Source: Robertmurraya korlensis NBRC 107688
GTDB taxonomy: Bacteria; Bacillota; Bacilli; Bacillales; Cytobacillaceae
Assembly: GCF_001591645.1 (NCBI RefSeq)
Contig: NZ_BCVH01000011.1
Span: 97,055-161,054 of the forward strand
Length of the DNA: 64,000 bases
Direction: 5' to 3'
This document shows, piece after piece, positions 8,414-16,435 of this stretch. Position 1 is the stretch's first letter. Each line of letters starts with the position of its first letter. Under the pieces are notes generated by a model. It was not told the DNA's origin. It worked only from the letters and a program-made list of their open reading frames with translations, and ran no database searches. The translations under genes and the position numbers were made by a program.

Positions 8414-8965
8414 ATGAATGTCCCGCAAATACGATTGAGTTCATTGCCTGCTAAAATACAAATTGATACTCAACAAGGAGCAGTGTCCATTGAACAGCCG
8501 AAAGGTACTTTAGAAATAGAGCAACCGAAGGCAGATATGAATATTACAAGAATTCCGGGGAAACTAACAATAGACCAAACGCAAGCTAGGGCAGATGTTG
8601 ATATGAAATCTGTTAGAAAAAGAAATGAAGAAGCGGCACAGTTAGGGAAACAGGAACTGCTCTCGGGTATAGCTAAGAGAGTGCAAGATGGAGAAGAGTT
8701 AATGAGAATCGAAAATGGTTTTGGAGCAATAAGCTCCATTTCAAAGAGGGCTAGTGAGGGGCCAAGTAAAGAGTTTGGACTAGGATTCATTCCAAAGGCT
8801 GGGTCGGTAAAAGTTTCTTACGATCCTGGAAGAGTTGATGTTAAATTTGATCCTAATAAACCTAAAATTAACTATCAAGCTAATAAGCCACTTATATCCA
8901 TACAACCTACAAAAGTGAATGTTAGTATTGCTCAATATGCTTCTTTAGAGATTGATTTTGAATAA
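8414..8965 (+). CDS. yviE: YviE, DUF6470 family flagellar-operon protein
   Basis: This 183-aa protein has a low-complexity beta-rich start with repeats of the form I-QPKG-L-IEQPKAD, a charged middle (RKRNEEAAQLGKQELL) and a C-terminal beta region (VDVKFDPNKPKINYQ). It matches the YviE/DUF6470 family in the conserved place between flgL and fliW. No catalytic motif or signal peptide is seen. The function is unknown, although the position points to flagellar assembly. AGGAGGT precedes ATG 8414. Confidence 0.85.
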   Translation: MNVPQIRLSSLPAKIQIDTQQGAVSIEQPKGTLEIEQPKADMNITRIPGKLTIDQTQARADVDMKSVRKRNEEAAQLGKQELLSGIAKRVQDGEELMRIENGFGAISSISKRASEGPSKEFGLGFIPKAGSVKVSYDPGRVDVKFDPNKPKINYQANKPLISIQPTKVNVSIAQYASLEIDFE

Positions 8966-8990
8966 TAATTTGTGAAAAAGGATGAGTTTG

Positions 8991-9413
8991 ATGGAATTAC
9001 AAACAAAGTTTCAGGGCTTAGTAGAAGTGTGTGAAAAGGACAAGATTACTTTTCAGAATGGGATTCCAGGATTTCCTGAAGAAGAAGAATTCTTTATCCT
9101 TCCGGTAGGGGATGATGAGGTGTTCCTGACAATGCAATCTGCCAAAAGTCAAGAACTAGCCTTTATCATCATTAACCCTTTTCACTATTTTCCTCAATAT
9201 GATTTTGAGTTAGATCAGCAAGTGATCGAAAAATTAGAGATTGAGGCTCCAGAGGATATCCTTGTATTAAATATAATTACTATTCACGATCCTTTTGAGC
9301 AATCAACCGCCAATCTACGAGCACCGCTCATAATAAATAAGAAGAGGAATCACGGAAAGCAAGTAGTATTGAATAACGAACATTTTACTACAAGGCATAA
9401 AATTATGGGATAG
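8991..9413 (+). CDS. fliW: FliW, flagellin-binding antagonist of CsrA
   Basis: This protein of about 140 aa has the FliW core (ITFQNGIPGFPEEEEFFIL and LNIITIHDP, ANLRAPLIIN). FliW binds either flagellin or CsrA. When flagellin is exported, freed FliW captures CsrA and lifts repression of hag translation. I chose ATG 8991 because AAGGATG is six bases upstream; ATG 8982 overlaps that Shine-Dalgarno. csrA begins 12 bases downstream, so the two are a coupled module placed directly before their targets. Confidence 0.94.
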   Translation: MELQTKFQGLVEVCEKDKITFQNGIPGFPEEEEFFILPVGDDEVFLTMQSAKSQELAFIIINPFHYFPQYDFELDQQVIEKLEIEAPEDILVLNIITIHDPFEQSTANLRAPLIINKKRNHGKQVVLNNEHFTTRHKIMG

Positions 9414-9425
9414 AGGTGGGCAGAA

Positions 9426-9644
9426 ATGCTAGTTCTTACAAGGAAAATGGGAGAATCAATCAAAATCGGTGAAGACATAGAAATAACAATTCTTTCGGTG
9501 AAAAATGATCATGTAAAGATTGGTATTAGTGCCCCAAAGAACATTGAGATTACTCGTAAGGAGCTTTTGGAACAAATTCGGGAAGAAAATGTGAAAGCTG
9601 CATCCACCAAGGTTGATTTGTTACATTTGTTAAACAGGAACTAA
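9426..9644 (+). CDS. csrA: CsrA, RNA-binding translational repressor
   Basis: This 72-aa protein opens with [20 protein letters not shown] and has the RNA-binding strand [12 protein letters not shown], both typical of CsrA/RsmA. The homodimer binds GGA loops in mRNA leaders, here probably the hag leaders, whose ACAAGGATGT hairpins match the known target consensus. AGAGGTGG lies just upstream of ATG 9426. A weak terminator follows. Confidence 0.96.
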   Translation: MLVLTRKMGESIKIGEDIEITILSVKNDHVKIGISAPKNIEITRKELLEQIREENVKAASTKVDLLHLLNRN

Positions 9645-9661
9645 TATTAGTGTTAGTAAGA

Positions 9662-9687
9662 CGGATGGTAAGCACCACTCGGTTTTT
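9662..9687 (+). terminator. Probable terminator after csrA
   Basis: CGGATGGT (9662-9669) pairs with ACCACTCG (9674-9681) with one mismatch and one G-U pair, followed by GTTTTT. Confidence 0.55.
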
Positions 9688-9722
9688 CCATTAAATAGAA
9701 TAAATATTTCAGACAAAACTAT

Positions 9723-9748
9723 TAAACATTTCTTGTACCAACCGATAT
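9723..9748 (+). promoter_or_regulatory. Sigma-D promoter of first flagellin gene
   Basis: TAAA (9723-9726), a 14-bp spacer and ACCGATAT (9741-9748) match the sigma-D consensus. The same arrangement recurs before each of the three hag copies. Confidence 0.9.
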
Positions 9749-9820
9749 TATTATTGTAGGAGAGGGTAGGGAAACGGGAGGCCGACCTAATTTCCTTACT
9801 CCAGTTTAATATTTCAGAAT

Positions 9821-9856
9821 GTTCACAAGGATGTGGACCTATAAATTCAAGGAGGA
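9821..9856 (+). promoter_or_regulatory. CsrA binding sites in hag1 leader
   Basis: The hairpin GTTCAC-AAGGAT-GTGGAC (9821-9838) shows GGA in its loop within ACAAGGATGT, close to the CsrA consensus. A second site, CAAGGAGGA, overlaps the Shine-Dalgarno (9851-9856). The pair matches the two-site arrangement known for B. subtilis hag. Confidence 0.82.
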
Positions 9857-9863
9857 AATTATA

Positions 9864-10688
9864 ATGAGAATCAATCACAATATTGCAGCTCTAAACACGT
9901 ACCGTCAATTAGGTACAGCAAACGCTGGGCAAATGAAATCAATGGAGAAGTTGTCTTCTGGTCTTCGTATCAACCGTGCAGGTGACGATGCAGCAGGTCT
10001 ATCAATCTCTGAAAAAATGCGTGGTCAGATTCGTGGATTAGAGCAAGCATCACGTAACTCACAAGATGGTATCTCTTTAATTCAGACAGCTGAAGGTGCT
10101 TTAAACGAAACACATGCAATTCTTCAAAGAATGAGAGAGCTTGCGGTACAAGGTTCGAACGATACAAACGTTACAGCTGACCGTGACTCAATCAAATCAG
10201 AATTAAAAGAGTTAAAGAAAGAAATCGATAGAATTTCAACTGATACTGAGTTCAATACACAAAAGTTAATCAAAGAAAACGGAACTTATGACTTCCAAGT
10301 TGGAGCAAACTCTGCACAAACAATTACTCTAAGTATTGGTGCAATGAATGCTTCTGCTTTGAATACTGGTTTAACTTCTTCAGGTATTTCTGGACTAACA
10401 GATTCTGCTGATTTCACTGCATTTATTACAAATGTTAACAGCGCAATCACAAAGGTTTCTGAAGAACGTTCAAAGCTAGGGGCTGTTCAAAACCGTCTTG
10501 AGCACACAATTGCTAATCTAGATACAAGTGCAGAGAACTTAACAGCATCGGAATCACGTGTACGTGATGTAGACATGGCTAAAGAGATGATGAACCAAAC
10601 GAAGAATTCAATTCTTGCACAAGCATCTCAAGCGATGTTGGCACAAGCTAACCAACAGCCACAAGGTGTATTACAGCTTTTAAGATAA
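9864..10688 (+). CDS. hag: Flagellin, copy 1
   Basis: This 274-aa flagellin has the conserved D0/D1 ends (MRINHNIAALNTYRQLG, RINRAGDDAAGLSISEKM, and C-terminal SQAMLAQANQQPQGVLQLLR). The short central region (about 138-205) is the only part that differs from copies 2 and 3, so the exposed D2/D3 part is nearly absent. Ser/Thr residues in that segment are candidate O-glycosylation sites for the downstream Maf/legionaminic acid system. ATG 9864 follows GGAGGAA; an in-frame ATG at 9819 lies inside the CsrA-site leader and is not the start. It is exported by the flagellar type III system with FliS. Confidence 0.97.
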   Translation: MRINHNIAALNTYRQLGTANAGQMKSMEKLSSGLRINRAGDDAAGLSISEKMRGQIRGLEQASRNSQDGISLIQTAEGALNETHAILQRMRELAVQGSNDTNVTADRDSIKSELKELKKEIDRISTDTEFNTQKLIKENGTYDFQVGANSAQTITLSIGAMNASALNTGLTSSGISGLTDSADFTAFITNVNSAITKVSEERSKLGAVQNRLEHTIANLDTSAENLTASESRVRDVDMAKEMMNQTKNSILAQASQAMLAQANQQPQGVLQLLR

Positions 10689-10703
10689 TTAATTTTAGGC
10701 TAA

Positions 10704-10739
10704 GAAGGATAACCATTAAGGTTGTCCTTCTTTTTTTTT
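10704..10739 (+). terminator. Terminator of hag1
   Basis: A perfect 11-bp stem, GAAGGATAACC (10704-10714) with GGTTGTCCTTC (10720-10730, one G-U pair), is followed by nine T residues. Confidence 0.93.
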
Positions 10740-10780
10740 AGTAAATGAAAAATTTTATAGTGAAAAATTTGTTTAACTAT

Positions 10781-10806
10781 TAAAATACTGTTTTATCTTC
10801 CGATAT
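10781..10806 (+). promoter_or_regulatory. Sigma-D promoter of second flagellin gene
   Basis: TAAA (10781-10784), N14 and TCCGATAT (10799-10806). Confidence 0.9.
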
Positions 10807-10879
10807 TATAATTGTAAGCAAGAGAATAAGAGAAAAAGGACTGACCTCAATTATTCTTGAGCAAACCAATCTATAAATA

Positions 10880-10916
10880 GTTCACAAGGATGTGAACCTA
10901 TAAATTCAAGGAGGAA
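10880..10916 (+). promoter_or_regulatory. CsrA binding sites in hag2 leader
   Basis: GTTCAC-AAGGAT-GTGAAC (10880-10897) is a perfect six-pair stem with GGA in the loop. A second GGA motif overlaps the Shine-Dalgarno (CAAGGAGGA). Relative to copy 1 the stem changes from GTGGAC to GTGAAC, keeping pairing. Confidence 0.82.
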
Positions 10917-10922
10917 ATTAAA

Positions 10923-11747
10923 ATGAGAATCAATCACAATATCGCAGCTCTAAACACGTATCGCCAATTAGGTACAGCAAATGCTGGACAAATGAAATCA
11001 ATGGAAAAACTATCTTCTGGCCTTCGTATTAACCGTGCTGGTGACGATGCAGCGGGTCTATCAATCTCTGAAAAAATGCGTGGTCAAATCCGAGGGTTAG
11101 AGCAAGCTTCACGTAACTCACAAGATGGTATTTCTTTAATCCAAACAGCTGAAGGTGCTTTAAACGAAACACACGCGATTCTTCAAAGAATGAGAGAACT
11201 TGCGGTACAAGGTTCGAACGATACAAACGTTACAGCTGACCGTGACTCAATCAAATCAGAATTAAAAGAATTAAAGAAAGAAATCGATAGAATCTCAACT
11301 GACACTGAGTTCAATACACAGAAACTTATTAAAACTTCAGGGTCTTATAACATCCAGGTTGGTGCAAACTCTGCACAAACAATTACTTTAAGTATTGGTG
11401 CGATGAATGCTTCTTCATTAGCGACTAACTTAACATCTGCAACTATCTCTGGATTATCTACTTCAGCTGAATTTACTGCATTTATTACTAATGTTAACAG
11501 TGCAATCACAAAGGTTTCTGCAGAGCGTTCAAAGCTAGGGGCTGTTCAAAACCGTCTTGAGCACACAATTGCTAACTTAGATACAAGTGCAGAAAACTTA
11601 ACAGCATCAGAATCACGTGTACGTGACGTAGACATGGCTAAAGAGATGATGAACCAAACGAAGAATTCAATTCTTGCACAAGCATCTCAAGCAATGTTGG
11701 CACAAGCTAACCAACAGCCACAAGGTGTATTACAACTATTAAGATAA
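10923..11747 (+). CDS. Flagellin, copy 2
   Basis: This is a 274-aa flagellin, almost identical to copy 1 outside residues about 138-205, where it reads TSGSYNIQVGANSAQ and SLATNLTSATISGLSTSAEF. The conserved ends needed for filament packing and type III export are intact. It has its own sigma-D promoter, CsrA leader and terminator. All three copies have the same length, so none is a degraded pseudogene. A mixed or switchable filament is possible, but the sequence does not say which. Confidence 0.96.
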   Translation: MRINHNIAALNTYRQLGTANAGQMKSMEKLSSGLRINRAGDDAAGLSISEKMRGQIRGLEQASRNSQDGISLIQTAEGALNETHAILQRMRELAVQGSNDTNVTADRDSIKSELKELKKEIDRISTDTEFNTQKLIKTSGSYNIQVGANSAQTITLSIGAMNASSLATNLTSATISGLSTSAEFTAFITNVNSAITKVSAERSKLGAVQNRLEHTIANLDTSAENLTASESRVRDVDMAKEMMNQTKNSILAQASQAMLAQANQQPQGVLQLLR

Positions 11748-11763
11748 TTATAATCCAGTTGAA

Positions 11764-11792
11764 ATGGACAACCAAAAGGTTGTCCATTTTTT
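11764..11792 (+). terminator. Terminator of hag2
   Basis: A perfect 10-bp stem, ATGGACAACC (11764-11773) with GGTTGTCCAT (11778-11787), has an AAAA loop and six T residues. Confidence 0.93.
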
Positions 11793-11897
11793 GTGTTTTG
11801 CCTGTTTCTATAAGTAAATAAGAACGATTCTTTAGCGTTAATTTTATATAACTAGAATCATTGAATGAATTAGTTAAATAAATTTGCAAAAAACTAT

Positions 11898-11923
11898 TAA
11901 ACATTCTATATAACCTCCGATAT
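11898..11923 (+). promoter_or_regulatory. Sigma-D promoter of third flagellin gene
   Basis: TAAA (11898-11901), N14 and TCCGATAT (11916-11923). Confidence 0.9.
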
Positions 11924-11999
11924 TATATTTGTAAGCTAGAGGGTAAGAAAACGGGCGGCCGACCTTGTTTTTATTCTCAATTAAACTTAATCATAAAGT

Positions 12000-12036
12000 G
12001 TTCACAAGGATGTGGACCTGAAAATTCAAGGAGGAA
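12000..12036 (+). promoter_or_regulatory. CsrA binding sites in hag3 leader
   Basis: GTTCAC-AAGGAT-GTGGAC (12000-12017) with GGA in the loop, and the CAAGGAGGA Shine-Dalgarno site further down, as in the other two copies. Confidence 0.82.
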
Positions 12037-12042
12037 ATTAAA

Positions 12043-12867
12043 ATGAGAATCAATCATAATATTGCAGCTTTAAACACGTATCGTCAATTAGGTACAGCTA
12101 ATGCTGGGCAAATGAAATCAATGGAGAAATTATCTTCAGGACTTCGTATCAACCGTGCTGGTGATGATGCAGCAGGTCTTTCAATCTCTGAAAAAATGCG
12201 TGGTCAGATCCGTGGGTTAGAGCAAGCATCACGTAACTCACAAGATGGTATTTCTTTAATTCAAACAGCTGAAGGTGCTTTAAACGAAACACATTCAATC
12301 CTTCAAAGAATGAGAGAACTTGCGGTACAAGGTGCCAACGATACAAACGTTACAGCTGACCGTGACTCAATCAAATCAGAATTACAAGAGTTAAAGAAAG
12401 AAATCGATAGAATTTCAACTGATACTGAGTTCAATACACAGAAACTTATCGAAACTTCTGGAACTTATAATTTCCAAGTGGGTGCTAACTCTTCACAAAC
12501 AATTACTTTGAGTATTGGTTCAATGAATGCATCTTCATTAGCAACTAGCTTAACTGCTGGAGCTATCACAGCTTTAGCAAGTTCAGCTGATTTCACTGCA
12601 TTTATTACAACAGTTAACAGTGCAATCACAAAGGTTTCTGAAGAGCGTTCAAAGCTAGGTGCTGTTCAAAACCGTCTTGAGCACACAATTGCTAACCTAG
12701 ATACAAGTGCAGAAAACTTAACAGCATCAGAATCACGTGTTCGTGACGTAGACATGGCTAAAGAGATGATGAACCAAACGAAGAACTCAATTCTTGCACA
12801 GGCATCTCAAGCAATGTTGGCACAAGCTAACCAACAGCCACAAGGTGTACTACAACTTTTAAGATAA
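12043..12867 (+). CDS. Flagellin, copy 3
   Basis: This is a 274-aa flagellin with the same conserved D0/D1 ends as copies 1 and 2. It diverges at about residues 138-205 (TSGTYNFQVGANSSQ, SLTAGAITALASSADF). It has its own sigma-D promoter and CsrA leader. The hairpin after it lacks a clear T tract, so some transcription may continue into the glycosylation genes that begin 93 bases downstream. Confidence 0.96.
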   Translation: MRINHNIAALNTYRQLGTANAGQMKSMEKLSSGLRINRAGDDAAGLSISEKMRGQIRGLEQASRNSQDGISLIQTAEGALNETHSILQRMRELAVQGANDTNVTADRDSIKSELQELKKEIDRISTDTEFNTQKLIETSGTYNFQVGANSSQTITLSIGSMNASSLATSLTAGAITALASSADFTAFITTVNSAITKVSEERSKLGAVQNRLEHTIANLDTSAENLTASESRVRDVDMAKEMMNQTKNSILAQASQAMLAQANQQPQGVLQLLR

Positions 12868-12876
12868 TTAAATTTA

Positions 12877-12917
12877 AATTAAGATGGGCAACCTATATAT
12901 GGTTGTCCTTCTTAATT
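12877..12917 (+). terminator. Hairpin after hag3, leaky terminator candidate
   Basis: A 17-bp stem (12877-12893 with 12901-12917) has one mismatch and one G-U pair, with no T-run on the downstream side. Read-through into the maf gene is plausible. Confidence 0.6.
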
Positions 12918-12960
12918 ATAAAATACTTGTAGTGTGCATGGCTTAGGGAGGGAATATCGC

Positions 12961-14733
12961 TTGGAAAATTTATATGTAATTAAAGGAGAACGGTTGGAGT
13001 TAAACGAAGATATTTCAATTCTTGAAAGTAAAAGTGGCTTGCCTATTGTTAAGAAGAATGGATTTTATCTAAATAGCAGATATGATCCATTGAAGGAATC
13101 GAAGCAGATAGCTGAGCGTGAATATAAAAAAAATTATTCACACATTCTATTTGGTCTTCCTTATTCTTATTTAGCGAATGAATTAGTAAATAAGATGGGA
13201 AGTAATGATTTCCTTCTCATTATAGAACCCAGTTTAAAGCTATTTGAGCTTGTTAAAGGTAGTGAGCTTTTTAAGTCGCTTATTAACCATCCACAAGTCT
13301 TTTTTATAGTTGGATATCACCCCAATAAGATTGAAGAGGAAGTTAGATATCTTGTTAATAAAAGGAATATTGGACAATTAGAATTCATTACTTCACCGAA
13401 TTATGAAAAGGTGTATCCAACGATTATTGCTCATTTTAAAGAAATAATATTAAAAAATGCTAGGCTATCACTAGTTAACGTAGCAACCATGATGAAATTT
13501 GGGAAAGTGTGGCAGGATAACTTATTGAACAATATTTCAAACTCATGGAAGTCTACTACAATTAATAAATTTGTTAATAAACTTCAATGCCCTGTAATTA
13601 TTGCGGCATCAGGACCTTCTTTAAATAAACAGTTATCTAGTTTAAAAAAGATTAAAGAGAACAAAACAGCACTTATTTTGGCAGCTGGTTCCACAATTAA
13701 CCCTTTATTGAATGCAGGGATAAGGCCGGATATCGTCGTCTCTATTGATGGAGATATGGCCAACTGGAGACACTTTGAAAAATTAGACTATGATGATATT
13801 GCACTTTTTTATAGCGTAAACGTTCATAAAAACATTCCTAAGCACCATAACGGATTAAATGTAATTTTTAATTCTCAAGATAGAGAATTATCAGGTTGGG
13901 TAAATAAAGTAATAGGTGAAGAGGTTGAGTTTGTCTATGGTGGTGCCTCGGTTGCAACTTTTTCTCTTTACGTGGCCAAATTAATCTCTTCCGGTCCAAT
14001 CTGTCTCATTGGTCAAGATTTAGCATATACAAACAATCTAAGTCATGCCAGTGGGAATAGTAATCAAAAGAAGGTTATTCAAGAGGAGAATATAGCTAAC
14101 AAGAATTACCTTGAGGTTGAAGGATACTATGGAGATACTGTACTAACTGACTATGGATTTTTAAGTATGAAAAAAGTATTTGAGGATATGTTTCATCAAT
14201 TTAGTCTAGAAGGTGATAAAAGACCTTATTATAACTGCACAGAAGGTGGAGTGAATATTAAAGGGGTTACTAATTTACCTTTTACTGACTTTATCGATAG
14301 ATATTGTGGTACGAGTTATAGAAGTGAATTCGTAAAGGTTCTTGAAATCGATCCTGATCTTCTTATTTCAAAAGAAAATGTAGAAATGGCATTAATTAAG
14401 GAAAAGGATAACCTCATTGAATTAAGAAAGTATGTGAAAAAGGCAATTGAAATGATTGATGGAGTGTCTATGGAATCAGAGTACATGGATAGCAAGGTTT
14501 TAAAAAAGCTAGATAGCTTAGATGAGAAAATCAACACTTATTCGAAGGATAACATTATTTATTATTTAATAATGCCACTCAGCTTCCGTATTAATCATAT
14601 GTATCAGGAGCCTGAGACTGAAACGCCTCTAGAAATGAAGAGAAGGATCATTAAAAAGTCTAGTTCTTTATACAATGGAATATTGGAATCTGTGGATTAC
14701 ACATTAGATAAATTGGAGCAAAAAGGAGAGTGA
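12961..14733 (+). CDS. Maf-type flagellin glycosyltransferase (DUF115), first copy
   Basis: This protein of about 590 aa belongs to the motility accessory factor (Maf) family. Its central DUF115 domain (about 195-430) shows PVIIAASGPSLNKQL, a DIVVSIDGDMANW acidic motif, GASVATFSLYVAK and GQDLAYTNNLSHA. Maf proteins transfer pseudaminic or legionaminic acid to flagellin Ser/Thr in the cytoplasm before export. I chose TTG 12961 because GGGAGG lies nine bases upstream; GTG 12934 in the same frame precedes that site. It lies between the flagellin genes and the sugar pathway genes, fitting that role. Confidence 0.87.
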   Translation: MENLYVIKGERLELNEDISILESKSGLPIVKKNGFYLNSRYDPLKESKQIAEREYKKNYSHILFGLPYSYLANELVNKMGSNDFLLIIEPSLKLFELVKGSELFKSLINHPQVFFIVGYHPNKIEEEVRYLVNKRNIGQLEFITSPNYEKVYPTIIAHFKEIILKNARLSLVNVATMMKFGKVWQDNLLNNISNSWKSTTINKFVNKLQCPVIIAASGPSLNKQLSSLKKIKENKTALILAAGSTINPLLNAGIRPDIVVSIDGDMANWRHFEKLDYDDIALFYSVNVHKNIPKHHNGLNVIFNSQDRELSGWVNKVIGEEVEFVYGGASVATFSLYVAKLISSGPICLIGQDLAYTNNLSHASGNSNQKKVIQEENIANKNYLEVEGYYGDTVLTDYGFLSMKKVFEDMFHQFSLEGDKRPYYNCTEGGVNIKGVTNLPFTDFIDRYCGTSYRSEFVKVLEIDPDLLISKENVEMALIKEKDNLIELRKYVKKAIEMIDGVSMESEYMDSKVLKKLDSLDEKINTYSKDNIIYYLIMPLSFRINHMYQEPETETPLEMKRRIIKKSSSLYNGILESVDYTLDKLEQKGE

Positions 14734-14737
14734 AATA

Positions 14738-15088
14738 ATGGAACAAATTGTTATAGACACATTAGAGAGCTTAAAGGAATACTTCCCTAAATTAATAAAT
14801 GGATCGCGAGAAATTGCTGAGTATTTACAGGAGGGAAATGAAGCAAAGGCACTGAGTGTTATGCCACAGTTGGTCGAAGGGCTACAATGGGTTTTTGAGG
14901 CTGTAATGGGAATTCAAAATAATGGCTTCTTAAATGATATTAATTTACTGGATTTAAAGGATAACTTTCAAGAAATGGTGGAGGCTTTAGAAATTGGTGA
15001 TCATGTATTATTAGCAGACTTGCTGCAATATGAGATTGCACCTACACTTGAAAAATGGGTCTTAATGGTCGATAAGGAAGAAAGATGA
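14738..15088 (+). CDS. Small helical protein between two maf genes, function unknown
   Basis: This is a 116-aa acidic, probably all-helical soluble protein (segments such as ESLKEYFPKLINGSREIAEYL and DLKDNFQEMVEALEIGDH). It has no signal peptide, membrane segment, metal motif or recognised domain. It starts 4 bases after the first maf stop, and its last four bases overlap the second maf start, so all three should be translated together. A partner or chaperone of the Maf transferases, or of flagellin, is a reasonable inference but not shown. GGAGAG precedes ATG 14738. Confidence 0.8.
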   Translation: MEQIVIDTLESLKEYFPKLINGSREIAEYLQEGNEAKALSVMPQLVEGLQWVFEAVMGIQNNGFLNDINLLDLKDNFQEMVEALEIGDHVLLADLLQYEIAPTLEKWVLMVDKEER

Positions 15089-16359
15089 TCTGGGAAAAAG
15101 TTAAAGCAGTTAATGGTGAATGGACTGTAGCTATTACTAATGATAAAGGTAAATATTTGCTTCATAGTAAGTATGACCCAAGTAAAGAATCCAGACGCTG
15201 GGTAGCACAATGGGAAATGATGAATGAGAAACCTAGTAGGATATGTGTGATTGGTATAGGTGTAGGTTATCATATCGCTGCTCTTAGAGAAGAGTTTCCT
15301 AACATTCCTATAGTAGTAATGGAATTTAATCCAAATTATGTTAGCTGGCTAAGGGGTAATCATTTGTTGCAGTGGTTAGAGGATGAAAGAACCTCAATAA
15401 AGATCTCTAATGACATTAATGAGATTTCCAAAGACTTTCTCCCTCTATTGGATGAAATAGATACTATGGTAATGATTCATTCTCCATCACTAGAGTTAAT
15501 CCCAAATAACCTTTCCTCCTTGAAAGAAAGACTTAGTGACTTTTATACGTTTTTGAAAACAGTGCGAAAGAATAAGGAGATACTAGAGCAAAACTTTGCA
15601 AATAATTTAAAATTAAATGATAAAGGCATTCTAGAGTGGAAAGATTACCTTAAGGGGAAATCGGCAATTCTTGTATCAGCAGGTCCTTCTTTAACTAAGC
15701 AACTACCACTGTTAAAGGAAGTATATAAAAAACGGGAAATATTTATAGCATGTGTCGGGACAGCTCTAATCCCTCTACTGAATTTTGGGATAAAACCTAA
15801 TGCTATAATGATTTCTGACGCACAGGATACATTATTAGAGCAATTTAAGGGAACGTCTAACATAATAGATGTACCGTTATTCTATTTAGCTACCGCTAAT
15901 CAAAAGGCTGTTTCAGGATATACGGGTAAGAGATATATTGTATGGCAGCAAGACTACTCTAATTCAAGGATACAAGCGGATCTTATAAAAGAGCCTACTA
16001 TTCGGACAGGCGGTTCAGTAGCTACGTGCTTGCTAGATTTATTAGTTTGGATGGGCAGTAGTCGGGTAGCGCTAGTTGGTCAAGACTTGTCCTTTACAGG
16101 AGGGTATAGTCATGCTGTGGGTTCACATAATGTGAAAAAAGTAAATTATGAAAATCTCATAGAAGTAACTGATTACTATCAAAGAGAGAAGGTAAAGACA
16201 AAGAGTTTTTTACTCGGCTATCTTAGATGGTTTGAAAGATATGTGATAGATACTAGTAGTAATGCTGAGTTTTGGAACTGTACGGAAGGTGGGGCTTATA
16301 TAGAGGGATGGAAACACAAAAGGCTCAAAGAGTTTATCGAGGAGAAAAAAGGGGACTAA
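15085..16359 (+). CDS. Maf-type flagellin glycosyltransferase (DUF115), second copy
   Basis: This 424-aa protein has an N-terminal Rossmann-like part (RICVIGIGVGYHIAAL, IVVMEFNPNYVSWL) and the DUF115 core (SAILVSAGPSLTKQL, PNAIMISDAQD, GGSVATCLLDLL, GQDLSFTGGYSHA). It is shorter than the first Maf, lacking the C-terminal helical extension. Two Maf proteins often coexist where a genome has several flagellins or sugar donors. It could act on different flagellin copies or sites, which sequence alone cannot decide. It overlaps the 116-aa gene by four bases. Confidence 0.87.
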   Translation: MIWEKVKAVNGEWTVAITNDKGKYLLHSKYDPSKESRRWVAQWEMMNEKPSRICVIGIGVGYHIAALREEFPNIPIVVMEFNPNYVSWLRGNHLLQWLEDERTSIKISNDINEISKDFLPLLDEIDTMVMIHSPSLELIPNNLSSLKERLSDFYTFLKTVRKNKEILEQNFANNLKLNDKGILEWKDYLKGKSAILVSAGPSLTKQLPLLKEVYKKREIFIACVGTALIPLLNFGIKPNAIMISDAQDTLLEQFKGTSNIIDVPLFYLATANQKAVSGYTGKRYIVWQQDYSNSRIQADLIKEPTIRTGGSVATCLLDLLVWMGSSRVALVGQDLSFTGGYSHAVGSHNVKKVNYENLIEVTDYYQREKVKTKSFLLGYLRWFERYVIDTSSNAEFWNCTEGGAYIEGWKHKRLKEFIEEKKGD

Positions 16360-16435
16360 GAACAATAGGTGTCTCAATCTCATTTATTGAATGCCTCCTT
16401 TTGCTGTACAGAACCGAGTAAGAAAGGGTGAAGAT

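Noticed and set aside
10000..12400. Short reading frames on the minus strand inside the flagellin genes
   Set aside because: They repeat in each flagellin copy because the coding strand is conserved; no ribosome sites, and they are shadows.
12961..16359. Maf genes read as 6-hydroxymethylpterin pyrophosphokinase MptE-like enzymes
   Set aside because: DUF115 is shared with MptE, but the position between flagellin and nonulosonic acid genes fits the flagellin transferase role far better.
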